A DNA stretch of 20,815 nucleotides from Didymodactylos carnosus (taxonomy: Eukaryota > Rotifera > Eurotatoria > Philodinida > Philodinidae): NCBI GenBank assembly GCA_905250885.1, contig CAJNOQ010003275.1, positions 1 through 20,815 on the forward strand. The letters are read 5' to 3'. The notes under the pieces were generated by a model. That model saw nothing but the letters and a program-made list of their open reading frames with translations, was not told the origin of the DNA and ran no database searches. Shown here piece by piece: positions 10,005 through 20,240 of the stretch (position 1 is the first letter of the stretch; each line of letters opens with the position of its first letter). Position numbers and translations under genes: made by a program.

Positions 10005-11951
10005 TTAAACATGATGAACTTCTACAGTTTGTCATCATATTTTTTCTGTTAAAACGTAGTAGAAATCCATATTGATCTCTCTTAATCTATCAATTTTCAA
10101 AAACGCTGACTTAGAGATGATAAATTTTTGATTATGGGGCATCCACTAAACAGATACCAAAAGGATTTCTGTGCAAAATGTACTATTTATAGCAACAACG
10201 TAGGATATGGATACCAGTAACTCACATTTTCAGAAACATGTAATCACGTCGGCTGGCTTCAGTCATCGGAGTATGTAGGCTTTTTCTTAACATGTACTTA
10301 CTCTAGTGTTCAACAATTATAGATTTATATCGTTAAAGGATATTTGCAACTCGGACGTTTCCGGAAATACCACAAAAAAAATTCAAAAATCCTAGTACCG
10401 TCACCTATTTCCTGTCACTATGACATAACAAAATAGATGATGCTAATAAACAGAATAACTAATTAGAAAATATTGTGACTGATGCCTCAAGATTAATATC
10501 TTGATTTATGACTGTATACAAATTTTTTTCGTAAGAGAGTATCTGTTTACAACACTCTGGCCTGTAGCTCTCTTTATTTTTCGTGGTTGATGTAAACTAA
10601 AGCCATCTTTTAATACTATGTATTTTATGCGAACTGAGGAATATTTTAATCTTGCTGATAATAAGTCTACTACCAATTGCAAGATGTGATCTTTACATTG
10701 CAATTCGTCTATTTTTAACTTTTGAATTTGACATTTACTATGAAAACATCTATGAGTAGAGTAAATACTCAAACTTTGTTTCATGTTGCATGAAAACTAA
10801 GTTGTATTTTTTTTATTTATTATCTGTTATTGGTCGGATTTTAAATTGAAATTCGAGAGCAACGGTCTATTATTCTCTTTTACTGTTTATGTTCTGATAT
10901 TATTTATTTGCATATATGTAGACTGTGCCTCTCTGAAAAAAGTGAGGACTGCAGGCCTGGTATCTCTCTACCTACTATCAAGTAATATTTATCTTGCTCT
11001 CCTGCTGATGTTTTAAAAATAATTTGTAACAAAATTGTTTTCTTTTTTTTATGCGTAACAAATATTCACATTTGAATACTAAACGACTTGATAATGAGCT
11101 TTAGGTAATATAGAACATGATGTGGAGAAGAAACTTTTTCTTTCGTGTACAGTAATAAAAACAAAAATAGACGAAAAATCGGTTGTGCAATCTCACTCCA
11201 GAAAATTAAAAAAGAAAACAACTGGTATTTGATCTGATACATTTGTGAACAGTACAGAAATGAAAGACAGTGAAAGCATAGAAATGCACCAGAATGAATC
11301 ATTATGAAATGAACTTGATGTTGAAAATAAATTTAATCAAGACTTAGTAGAGAATGCTCGATGAAGCCCAGTGAGACTACATGAAAAATAGCAAACGCTT
11401 AGAGAGTCATCAACAAGTCTGTACGGGTTCCTGCTTTTCACGGAACTTTTTAAGTAGAACCTATGGGCTGTGGATTGACGTTTCAGTGTGCTATAGTGAT
11501 ATCAATGTACCACAAACTTCACTAAGCCAGACTGGAATTCAATAGATGAAATTTCGAAATTCAGTCTGAAAAGATTAAAGATTTTATTTGAAAAAGAGTT
11601 GTTACAGAGAAATCCGCTGAGGGTGCCACACTACGTTACAAAAATACAGCTGTCAAGTAGCGCCTTCGGCGAATTTCTGTGTCGTTGCTCCCGAGTCAAA
11701 AAATTTTCAATTAATAATATTTTTTTGGAAGTCAAGAGAATTTTGGGCTTTCCTCATAAAGTCTGCGATTCACCGCTTTGTTACTTTCCATGGCTATATT
11801 AGTCAACTTGGCTGTTGACGTCTAGCTACGCAACGTTCAGATTTTTTTCAATAGATATGAATCAATTCCAAAACAGTTGCATAGGTACTTTGAAAGCCTT
11901 TTGCTTTCTCTTTTTTGATGGAAAAAAGCAACAATTTTTCAATTACTGGGG

Positions 11952-12027
11952 CTAGATGCAGAACTGTCATGGCCAATGGGGCGTCATCCCTAGAACTCTC
12001 CGCTGGTCACGACAGTTCTGCGTCTAG
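11952..12027. other. 76-nt strong hairpin (possible small-RNA precursor)
   Basis: CTAGATGCAGAACTGTC at 11952-11968 pairs with GACAGTTCTGCGTCTAG at 12011-12027, with one G-T wobble. Pairing continues inward to about 11981 and 11998 with two mismatches and a few wobbles, giving close to 30 paired positions and a loop of about 16 bases. Length and shape resemble a microRNA precursor. A small decayed inverted-repeat element would look the same, and expression cannot be judged from sequence. Confidence 0.5.
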
Positions 12028-12172
12028 TCAAAGACTACCAGAATGATGACATGTATTAGGTTTCTCTTGTTAACGTTAAAAAATATATTGTAGATTTTTT
12101 ACAAAATCCGATGGATTTTGTAACGGAACTTTTCCACGGGATGTCGACAGATAACCTTATTAATATTTTCAG

Positions 12173-12394
12173 GGATCAGGAAATGCGTTATGCGTGTGGA
12201 TACATACAATGATGTTTGCAAAACAAATTTTCTCTGTTATAGCGATCTACACTTCGTTCTACATTATCATTCTTTACATCAGTCGCACTAAAATAAGTTC
12301 TTCATGCTTGAAAATAAATATGGAGGAAGGAAGAGACTTCCATAGTGGTCGATTGCAATCATTCGAGAAGTGGGATTCTAATCTCATTTTACAG
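12173..12394 (+). CDS. Candidate exon with a hydrophobic segment, gene unknown
   Basis: Acceptor TATTTTCAG ends at 12172 and the consensus donor CAG|GTAAGT begins at 12395. The 222 bases between are open in one frame throughout (74 codons, phase 0 at both ends). The likely start is ATG at 12209 or 12212, giving a hydrophobic stretch of about 20 residues (FSVIAIYTSFYIIILYI) followed by a charged tail. That suits a signal anchor or signal peptide. No family is recognised. No acceptor with a good pyrimidine tract joins it in frame to the exon at 13306. It could be a 5' exon of the phosphatase gene, a separate small gene, or a chance open frame with good splice sites. Confidence 0.3.
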
Positions 12395-13305
12395 GTAAGT
12401 AAACAGAACTAATTTCAATACATAACCACGCTCTTCTATTGTACTAAAAAATGGTGTGTCAAACAAATCCATTACTCACTTATACTAAACAAAACAACTA
12501 TTCAGAGTTTAAATTTAGCAATCTAACTACGAAAGTGATTTGATGTATGTTGACCATAAGATGACAAACCTGTAAAGAATGTACTGTGTTTTTTATACTC
12601 AGTTTAACGGTAGGTTTAACGAGTAGAATGTTTTGCTGGAATCGCCCGCTAATAGAAAACGAATTGACTAGCTGTACATTGAATTATATATTAAAAAATA
12701 TCAAAAACTTCGTCTATGTATTGCTATCTTTACATTTTCATATTGAGTTCAAGGCTATACGCAAGAGAATCAATGTAAGAGGAACAGAAAAAAATAACCA
12801 AAAAAAGAAAAAGAAATGAAATGAAATGTTTGTAAAGCGAGTAAGAGAAAGGGAGAAAAAGAAGCAAATTTGGTGAATGACTTTATGTGTTACTATCATT
12901 ATGAAAATCGAAAAAATGAAGTGAAATGATAACAGCATAAAGTAAACAAACATGACGAGTGGTTTGTATTTAATGGTTTTTAAAATGATAGCAGATAATT
13001 TTCAATCTAAACTTTCTGTAAATGATATGGGTTTTTTTATTCTAAACAACTAGACAAATTTTTTCTCATTTTTTTCACAAATTCTTCTATATATATGTCT
13101 ATGTATTGAACTTTTTCTCTTTTTTTCTTCTTCTTCTGCTGTGTCAAGCAAATCACGAGACAAATAAATGTTCTCGTATAAGAAGAACCACTAATCATTA
13201 TGCATACGTTTCAACGGTTATTGTACATGCTAGAAACGTCGTCCGATTGTTGTGAACAAGTATAGGCGACAATACTGAAAAAAATAAAATATATACAAAA
13301 AAAAG
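12395..13305 (+). other. Non-coding region upstream of the phosphatase-region start
   Basis: A+T-rich with many A and T runs, including pyrimidine tracts near 13100-13140. No convincing coding sequence. Because an in-frame TAA lies at 13285-13287, the frame starting at 13306 cannot extend far upstream. This stretch presumably holds promoter and 5' UTR, but no individual element can be named. Confidence 0.45.
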
Positions 13306-14473
13306 ATGGAAGGAAAAACGAGAAAAATCACCACATTGTCTTCGCGTTCTTCTCCCACACCTGTCCCTATTCTTCATCATCATCATGTATCAAAAAGAGG
13401 AGAACAACTACAAGACAGTTCATTCAATGAGCAACAACAACAATTTGTCTCTAAAAGAAGACCACCACCACCACCACCGTCCATAGAGGAAGATGATGAC
13501 AAACCATATGTTGAGCAGAGGCAATTGAAATATACCGTAAAAGCGGAACCAGTTATATTTCCGTCTGAATCTTCCTCACTATCTCGGCAACATTCATCAG
13601 TACTACACACAACAAATCACGTGCAACGAAAACAAGACGCAATAACTACCGAAATAAGAACATTTGACAAAGAAGAAGTGAACGAAAATTCGAACAATAA
13701 CAATAATAATTCATATCAGCCTCATCAATATCCAGTGGACATCGTTGTCCGACCACATAATCCGAATCGACATTCAAAAACAACAGCCTCGTTACCTGCT
13801 ACATCAGTTATAAAACATCAGCGGTATTCCGACTTATACGGTAAAAACCTCATTACTAGATAACCATATTGTTTGTCGACACTTATTTCTATTATAGGTC
13901 AGACAACAACATTAACGATGAACAGCGATAAAACACCACACTCCTATCATTTAACACCTCCTTTATTGAACAATAGTGTAACTAATTCTAGCGTTCGTCG
14001 TTCGAATGATGATAGTCGCACATATTCATTTCACGAAGATTCAAATTATTATGTACCACTCAATCGAAAATATACAATGCAAGCAGCAAAATCACACGGA
14101 GATCTTTCCTGTCATAATCAACATCCAAATAACGGCATCACTAGCCGCAATCATTCCAGTAACAACGAAAGTATAATGCAGCAGCGATATCGTTCAGAAT
14201 CACCACCACCCGTATTAACAAATATGAATAACTCACTTTTAACAAAAACTCTCAATAGTAATACAACAACTGAACATAATATACAAGACTCTAATATTAG
14301 CAACAATAATACATCTAAGCTAAAGAACGATGAAAAAAATTCATCAAAAATCCCGTTATGGAAGCGTCTTAAAAAAATTATTGTTCCAAAGAGAAAAGAA
14401 CGTTATCGACCAGTGCAGCAATATCAACAACAAAAGTCTTCATCCGAACAACAGATAATCGAGCAAATAGGAG
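13306..14473 (+). CDS. Two disordered exons: phosphatase N-terminus or separate gene
   Basis: ATG at 13306 follows an in-frame TAA seven codons upstream. A 57-bp intron (13841-13897) with GT-AG ends joins two Ser/Asn/Gln/His-rich exons into about 370 codons. Features are a HHHH run, PPPPPP near 13461-13480, poly-Asn near 13695-13710 and a strongly basic patch near 14358-14415. No folded domain is recognised. If GTATGT at 14474 is a donor, the phase-1 end fits the acceptor at 17381 and the exons form the phosphatase N-terminus. If it is not used, the frame runs on for 61 more codons to TGA near 14656, giving a separate protein of about 430 residues. Confidence 0.65.
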
Positions 14474-17400
14474 GTATGTTTTTTATTCGAAAAAAGTTTG
14501 AAAACCTTCGATTGGAAACGCTTTATTTAGCAGATTTCTTAAAAACAGCAAAAACTGTATGGAGAGAGTCGAGCTTTTTCCTTAATCTTGGGCAAACAAA
14601 TGACGAATTAATTAAGAACGCTCCCCTTCAGAAAGTTGATTTCTTGATCAAAGATTGATTTTAAGATTTTTTACATAGATAGATAGTCTGAAGTATCCTC
14701 TTTTAAAGTTCACATTGTTGTGGATCCTAAAATTGTTTTTCTATAAGGTTTTATGGAATTCCGCAAAGTACTAACAAACAGAATATTTAAAAATAACTGC
14801 CCTAGTCATCTTATATAGGAATCTTACCAGAAACGTTTAAGTCCCTTACCAATGTCTTACAAGATTCTTATCGGAATCTTATCAGTTTCTTATATAAGTT
14901 TGTATAAGATTTTCCATCGACAGTCGTAAGTGTCTTATAAGATTTTCATAAGAGGTTCGTAAGAAATTCATAAGAAGTACCAAAAATTCTTATGAAGTTT
15001 TCCAGCCAATAGAAGCAACTTAACCATAACAGAAATCACCAAAACGAACTCATAAGCTGTCTTCTAGTAAATAAGAATAACATAAGCATTTTTGGTACTT
15101 CTTATGAATTTCTTACGAACCTCTTATGAAAATCTTATAAGACACTTACGACTGTCGATGGGAAATCTTATACAAACTTATATAAGAAACTGATAAGATT
15201 CTTCAGTTTTATCAAAAAAAATTTGTCTAGACCGTTAGTCCCACTGTATATTGCATTCATTCGTTCTTTTTTGAAACATATAAATTTGTAAATCAACCCC
15301 TTCTCTCGAAGTCTGTGCGATCTTATGTTTGGAAATTGTGACCGTTTTTCTAGAAGTCCTAGAATGCACCAGTGGATTACACTATCTTTTCTCATTAGCA
15401 GTTTTGGTGCTAGTGTCCTCTACAAGGCAGATGTTTTTTCAGAAACGGCGCAGTGTAATCGTTTGTTGGGAAAACTTCATTCTGTTGACACGAAAAAAAA
15501 GGCATTTGTCTTAGCTTTGAATTGAACCGTGTGCGAATCAGTTATGAAGGCAAAATTCAAAAATTGTCTTGAACTATTTATAGAGAAACGTGTAGATTTT
15601 CATATTAAAATAAATATGAGGATATTTTTCATCTGAGAAACTATAACTCTTGAAATTTCTATCCAAGTCAATTCTGATATGTAGACGTTTTTCTCGGAGG
15701 TGATCTTCCTTAAGAAAATTTCAGTGTATAGGAGTGGGCACAATACTTGGTTTTCTGTACAAATTAATCATCGCCGTGACTATAGATCAAAATTAATATC
15801 GGAGTCATAATTGACTTTCTTTTTCTACTATGTTTGACATTCCTTACTAAACACATAATCACTTTTTATATGAACAAAAAAAAAGAAAAAACGATTGATT
15901 TTGTTGTTTAAACTATGAAAGGTATTTTGATCTATTGTAATTAGTGAATATAAATATTCTATTTGTTCAAACTATATTGTAATCTCTTTGATGAGTACAT
16001 TGTTGTAAATATAAACGGCTTATACATTTTTTCTTTTCAACAAGTCCTTAGATTAATAAAGACATTGTGTTGTTCGAAAAAATCTTTGTATTGACAATAT
16101 CAGTGTCTGTAACTAAAATTCAATTGATTCAATTTCAATCCGAAGGTTTCAGTCATTTTTAATCTCAACATTTTCTCACAAAAATATTCGAATTTATCAT
16201 GTATGATCGTTTTTCATTTTGTCATTTGATCTTTGATTTTTTGATTAAAAAACAAATCATTATTGACACAGAAAACATCACAGTCTCACGTGTAAGTGTG
16301 AGTCAAAGAAACAGAAAAATATTTTTAATATTCTTCGACTTGAATTATTTCAATGAAAGTAAACAGGAAAAAAATTATTGATAGAATATTAATGTTGTAC
16401 TATACGAAAAGATTACTATTCATTCTTTAATAACTCCATCACAGAACTCGATTATTTAGTAGAAATATATTTTTTTGTGGATTAAATTATTTAGAAAAAA
16501 AAGAGGAAAATAAATTCGAACAGAATCTTTCGTAGTTTTAGACAATAAAATGGTACATAGAAATATGTCTTGTATCTGTAAATGTTATATTTGCTATATT
16601 TTATATTTGGATTTATAATCTACTTAGAATTAAAATAAAACCTTGATGATAAAGAAATGACACATTAAGCTAATGACACTCGACGTTTGACGTCTATTAA
16701 GACTAAATGAGTTATGATATTTTTCTTTAGTACGTTGGTGGATGATAGATATTGTTTACACTTTAATGACATATGTCATAAAACGTTTCATTATAATTTT
16801 TAGTCAACTGACTATCATTATGCCTTCATTAAATCGTTTGAGATTGTTGTCTAATAGATAGAAGTTGATTGTAACGTAGAGAAATTATTTTTAGCATAAT
16901 GTAAAGCTCCGGCGCGTATCATTATCAATTATATGTTTTTCATCATTTATTGTTGTTGTTGTTGTTGTTGTTGTTGTTCTGCATTGTAATTAAAAAATCA
17001 GATTTTAAACTATCAACGAATACTAAAGAAATTATTATTATTCTTTGTAAATAATCAAATCCTAATCGTTTTAATGTAATACATATTTTTATTTCTTTAT
17101 CCTGTGTAACATTAACTTAACGTTTTTGTATATGTGTGCATATACAACATTATACTCCTAGAAGAATGAAAAAAAAGGTATTATAATCGTCGTCTATACC
17201 TACGTATGTCCATGAATCTATGTGTATCTTTTTCGATCTTCTTTCCATATATATATATTTGTACACGCTTATAATAATACACGTCATCATTAAAAAGAAA
17301 ATACTTGATTGTAGTTATAATATTTTATCGTCTATTTTTGTGCTCGCTCTTTCTCAGTAATAAACATCAAAATATCTTCAGTTATGAATAATAATAATAA

Positions 17401-19870
17401 TAATAAATCAAAAATAATAAGTACTACTCCTAGAAGTACTGCCCATCGACCAGCTAATTTTCATTTACAAAGTGATGTAGTTTATTTGGATCAGTCTAGA
17501 AACAATGATCAGAAACAAACAGCTACAAAAGAAAAATCACTAACTGATAAAGAAAAAGCAGGAGTGATTTCAAAGGAAGCGACTAGTTCGACATCGGAGA
17601 TACAATCTTTTCCTCAACAGAGACGGACAGATGTAATCAAAAACGTAAAAGCGTCGAAAGAAATAAAGGAAACAGCAGCATCTGAGAAATCAAGTAGAAA
17701 ACTGAAAGGTAATTAAATTACTTATAGTCCTACTTCTTTTCTATTTTTTTTCCTACAGTGGATGTAATTTGTACGATATTATAATATCGTACAAATATAA
17801 TGAGAAAATAAGATAGTGATAATATCAATATTTTTTAAAATGCTGTTGAACCAATTGATAAAGAACGATAATTTTCTTTCTCAAAGTATATTGTTAATGA
17901 TGAGTGAGCGTGTCAAATAAATTCAAATAACATTTCTGTTTTTTAAATATCATTTAATATTTCTATATTTTAGGTAAAACAGTGACAGATGGAATTTGTA
18001 CAACGACCAGTAAATCTCCATTTCAATATCCAATTAAAGTAAATGAAATACGTTCATGGATCAAACAATTTCCTGAACAACGTATTCGAGAAGAATATGA
18101 AGTATGTTTTAATAATATAGATAAAATTTTTTTGTTATATATTTAATATAAATTTTTATTTTAGAAATTACCAACAGAAATTCTTTATCCTCGTACTGTT
18201 GCACTTAAACCAGAAAATAAATTAAAAAATCGATTTACAGCAATCGAAGCATGTATGTAATTAGAGTAATATTAATTTTAATATTTATATACATTTTAGT
18301 TTATTTTTAATCTATTTTTTTTTAGACGATCATTCAAGAGTTATATTGAAACCAGTGGGAAATGATTCATCCAGTGATTATATTAATGCTTGTTATATCG
18401 ATGGTTACAAAACACAAAAAATGTACATTGCTGCTCAAGGTGAGTGCATACCGTTTCAGTCATATTTATAGTTACTAGTATTATTAAAATTTTATTTAAA
18501 TATTTCAAAAATAAAAGTATAAAGTTATACTTTACTTTTATCTAATATTATCTATAATTTTTTACAATCTAAACTTTTCTATTCTTCAGGTCCAACTGAG
18601 CATACAATGTACGACTTTTTACGTATGATATGGCAATTACGTATAGAGTACGTTATTATGGCAACAAGATTGTTCGAAGAAGGTAAGGTAAGGTTACTTT
18701 TAACAAAATTTTAAATTTTATATATTATTTAGTATAATTTTATATCTAGAATAAATGTGCACAGTATTGGCCCGATGATGGTGAAAAAAAGGTGAATGAT
18801 TTGCGTATTAAATTGGAATCAGAAGATAAATATGCTGATTATGTAATTCGACGATTATCCATTTATATGCAACATGATGTATGTTTTATTCCTACTCAAT
18901 AAAAACTATTATCATAAACTATCATTTTTAGCCATCCAACATTGTAACATTTAAACAATATCATTTTGTATCCTGGCCAGATCATGGAGTTCTGTCTCTA
19001 ACGACGGTTATACTTGATTTTAGACAGCGGTTTCGAGAAGATTACTCAGAGAAACCAATTGATCCCATTTTAGTACACTGCAGGTAAATAATTGATGTGT
19101 ATATTGAAAATTACACTCTATTTTCTTCTCTTTCTTTTTCTAGTGCGGGTATCGGTAGAACAGGAACGTTTATTGGATTAGATTCGTTACTTGAAATGTC
19201 GCTAGAACAAGATACCATTGATGTACTAGAATTTACGTATTTAATGAGACAAAAGCGTGTATATATGATTCAAACAGTTGATCAATATGTATTTTTATAT
19301 CGAGCGTTAATCGAAGGCATTTGGACATCAGATACGAATATACCAATAGACTTTTTTAAAAAAAAGTTTAAAATAGATACTAAAGCGCAGTATAGAGTAA
19401 GTTAAATATTAGAGGTATTCAATATATTTATTCTCTATCTTCGAAATTTATTCAGCTTCTGGAACAGTTTCAATCAACAATCGAATTAAATTATCAAAGC
19501 GCATTAGATCCTATTAATATTAGTAAAAATCGTTTGGATACAATATTAGCATGTAAGTGAGAAAAATTGATTTCTCATTCATAATAATAATTAAAAATGT
19601 TGCGTAGGTGATTCGGGCCGTCCTTATTTGATGACACAAATCGATAAATGTACAGATTATATAAATGCTGTTTATGTTAATGTAAGGTTTTTTTTGAACT
19701 TTTATGGTATCATCGTATTTACCTCTTTTTCCATTTAGGCATACAGGCAAGCACCTGTCTATATTGTGACACAATATCCATTACCAACAACAGTTGTCGA
19801 TTTTTGGAGACTAATTTACGACCATAACATTAATATTATTATGCTGCTAGAGATGATACCACGAGATACG
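13306..19870 (+). CDS. Tandem-domain protein tyrosine phosphatase, receptor-type-like (3'-partial; N-terminal exons provisional)
   Basis: Removes phosphate from phosphotyrosine. Model exons: 13306-13840, 13898-14473, 17382-17708, 17974-18101, 18165-18252, 18326-18439, 18590-18687, 18750-18878, 18932-19083, 19144-19396, 19456-19552, 19608-19681, 19739-19870. The joined frame is open for 901 codons. Residues 1-480 look disordered, rich in Ser, Asn and Gln, with a PPPPPP run and a basic patch ([17 protein letters not shown]). D1 spans about 490-770: KNRF pTyr loop, WPDHG with Asp682, [10 protein letters not shown] with Cys715 and Arg721, and a QTVDQY Q-loop. Key catalytic residues are present, so D1 should be active. 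D2 begins near residue 824 ([33 protein letters not shown]) and is cut by the window end, so its activity cannot be judged. No transmembrane segment is seen. D2 most resembles the R2B receptor group. Phosphatase identity is secure; the link to 13306-14473 is not. Confidence 0.8.
14874..15201. mobile_element. 328-bp foldback element with 113-bp near-identical arms
   Basis: The arms at 14874-14986 and 15089-15201 are reverse complements over 113 bp with one mismatch noted (a T/C in the TTTTCC run). About 102 bp separate them. They are rich in TAAGA, CTTATAAG and TTCATAAG words and include CATCGACAGTCGTAAG. No coding capacity is seen, as expected for a MITE or foldback element. Near-identity of the arms suggests recent insertion or arm-to-arm conversion. 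More TAAGATTCTTA-like words just left of the element suggest an older, longer structure. Target-site duplication is not evident. Confidence 0.85.
16951..16978. repeat. (TTG)n microsatellite
   Basis: About nine uninterrupted TGT/TTG triplets in non-coding A+T-rich sequence. Confidence 0.9.
17767..17796. repeat. 30-bp perfect palindrome in a phosphatase intron
   Basis: Each 15-base half (ATTTGTACGATATTA and its complement) matches without mismatch or spacer. It lies inside the intron at 17709-17973. The flanking bases do not continue the symmetry. Confidence 0.9.
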
Positions 19871-19927
19871 GTATGATTTCATTTTTTCATCTCGTGCTTA
19901 GTTAAATATTCACTGAAAACAATATAA

Positions 19928-20156
19928 ATTTGAGAGATATAAATGCTTATTTCCGTAATGTAAATAAAGTTCAATTTATTAAACACATATTAAAGGGATT
20001 CATATCTATGAGTCTTATATATTTTATTTGTTCTTAATCATGTTAGTCTGAAACATTTTTAATCTGTTTCATTGATGAAGGCTACACCTGGTCTAATGTC
20101 TGGAATAAATTGAGACCTATTTTCACTGGGAAAATAAGCATTTATATTTCTCAAAT
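19928..20156. repeat. Inverted repeat, 27-28-bp arms
   Basis: ATTTGAGAGATATAAATGC followed by TTATTTCC at 19928-19954 is inverted at 20129-20156 with one gap and about one mismatch. Smaller symmetries overlap its right side: ATTGAGAC with GTCTCAAT (20109 and 20182), and AACGGT with ACCGTT at 20193-20208. Confidence 0.6.
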
Positions 20157-20240
20157 CTCACTATTCCGTACAGAATAGCAATGTCTCAATGAAACGGTAA
20201 AAACCGTTGCTACCGGCAGGCGTAGTTTTGTTTTAGTAAA

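Larger units (their letters stand above)
9600..12172. other. Intergenic region without a recognised gene
   Basis: About 2.6 kb of A+T-rich DNA between the dynein 3' end and the next plausible exon. Open frames on both strands are short and repeat-like or hydrophobic, with no family signature. The visible structure is the imperfect tandem repeat at 9928-10004, a weak 13-bp inverted repeat at 11528-11568, the strong hairpin at 11952-12027 and a small hairpin at 12099-12123. Confidence 0.55.
14474..17381 (+). other. 2.9-kb gap: phosphatase intron or intergenic region
   Basis: Bounded by donor GTATGT at 14474 and acceptor CTTCAG ending at 17381, both phase 1. It contains the near-perfect inverted repeat at 14874-15201 and a (TTG)n microsatellite at 16951-16978. 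AATAAA occurs at 15609-15614 and at 16055-16060, the latter followed by a GT-rich stretch. Such hexamers are expected by chance in sequence this A+T-rich. Open frames at 15325-15525 and 16199-16381 look like chance. Confidence 0.5.

Noticed and set aside
9741-10075. Overlapping plus-strand frames of 103 and 79 codons after the dynein gene
   Set aside because: They lie in repeat-bearing intergenic DNA, lack recognisable motifs and have no convincing splice context.
11528-11568. 13-bp imperfect inverted repeat (CAGACTGGAATTC against GAAATTCAGTCTG)
   Set aside because: Short and mismatched; it could arise by chance and no wider structure surrounds it.
12099-12123. Short hairpin (TACAAAATCC with GGATTTTGTA, 3-base loop)
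   Set aside because: About 11 bp of A+T-rich pairing is not distinctive enough to call an element.
12586-12819. 77-codon frame ending in poly-lysine
   Set aside because: The tail comes from an A-rich run, and the rest has no domain or supporting splice signal.
13383-13610. Reverse-strand frame with a poly-Gly run and Cys-rich segments
   Set aside because: It is the antisense of the PPPPPP and poly-Gln region in the plus-strand exon.
15168-15525. Frames on both strands just after the 113-bp inverted repeat
   Set aside because: Short, mutually overlapping and without conserved motifs; the reverse one begins inside the foldback arm.
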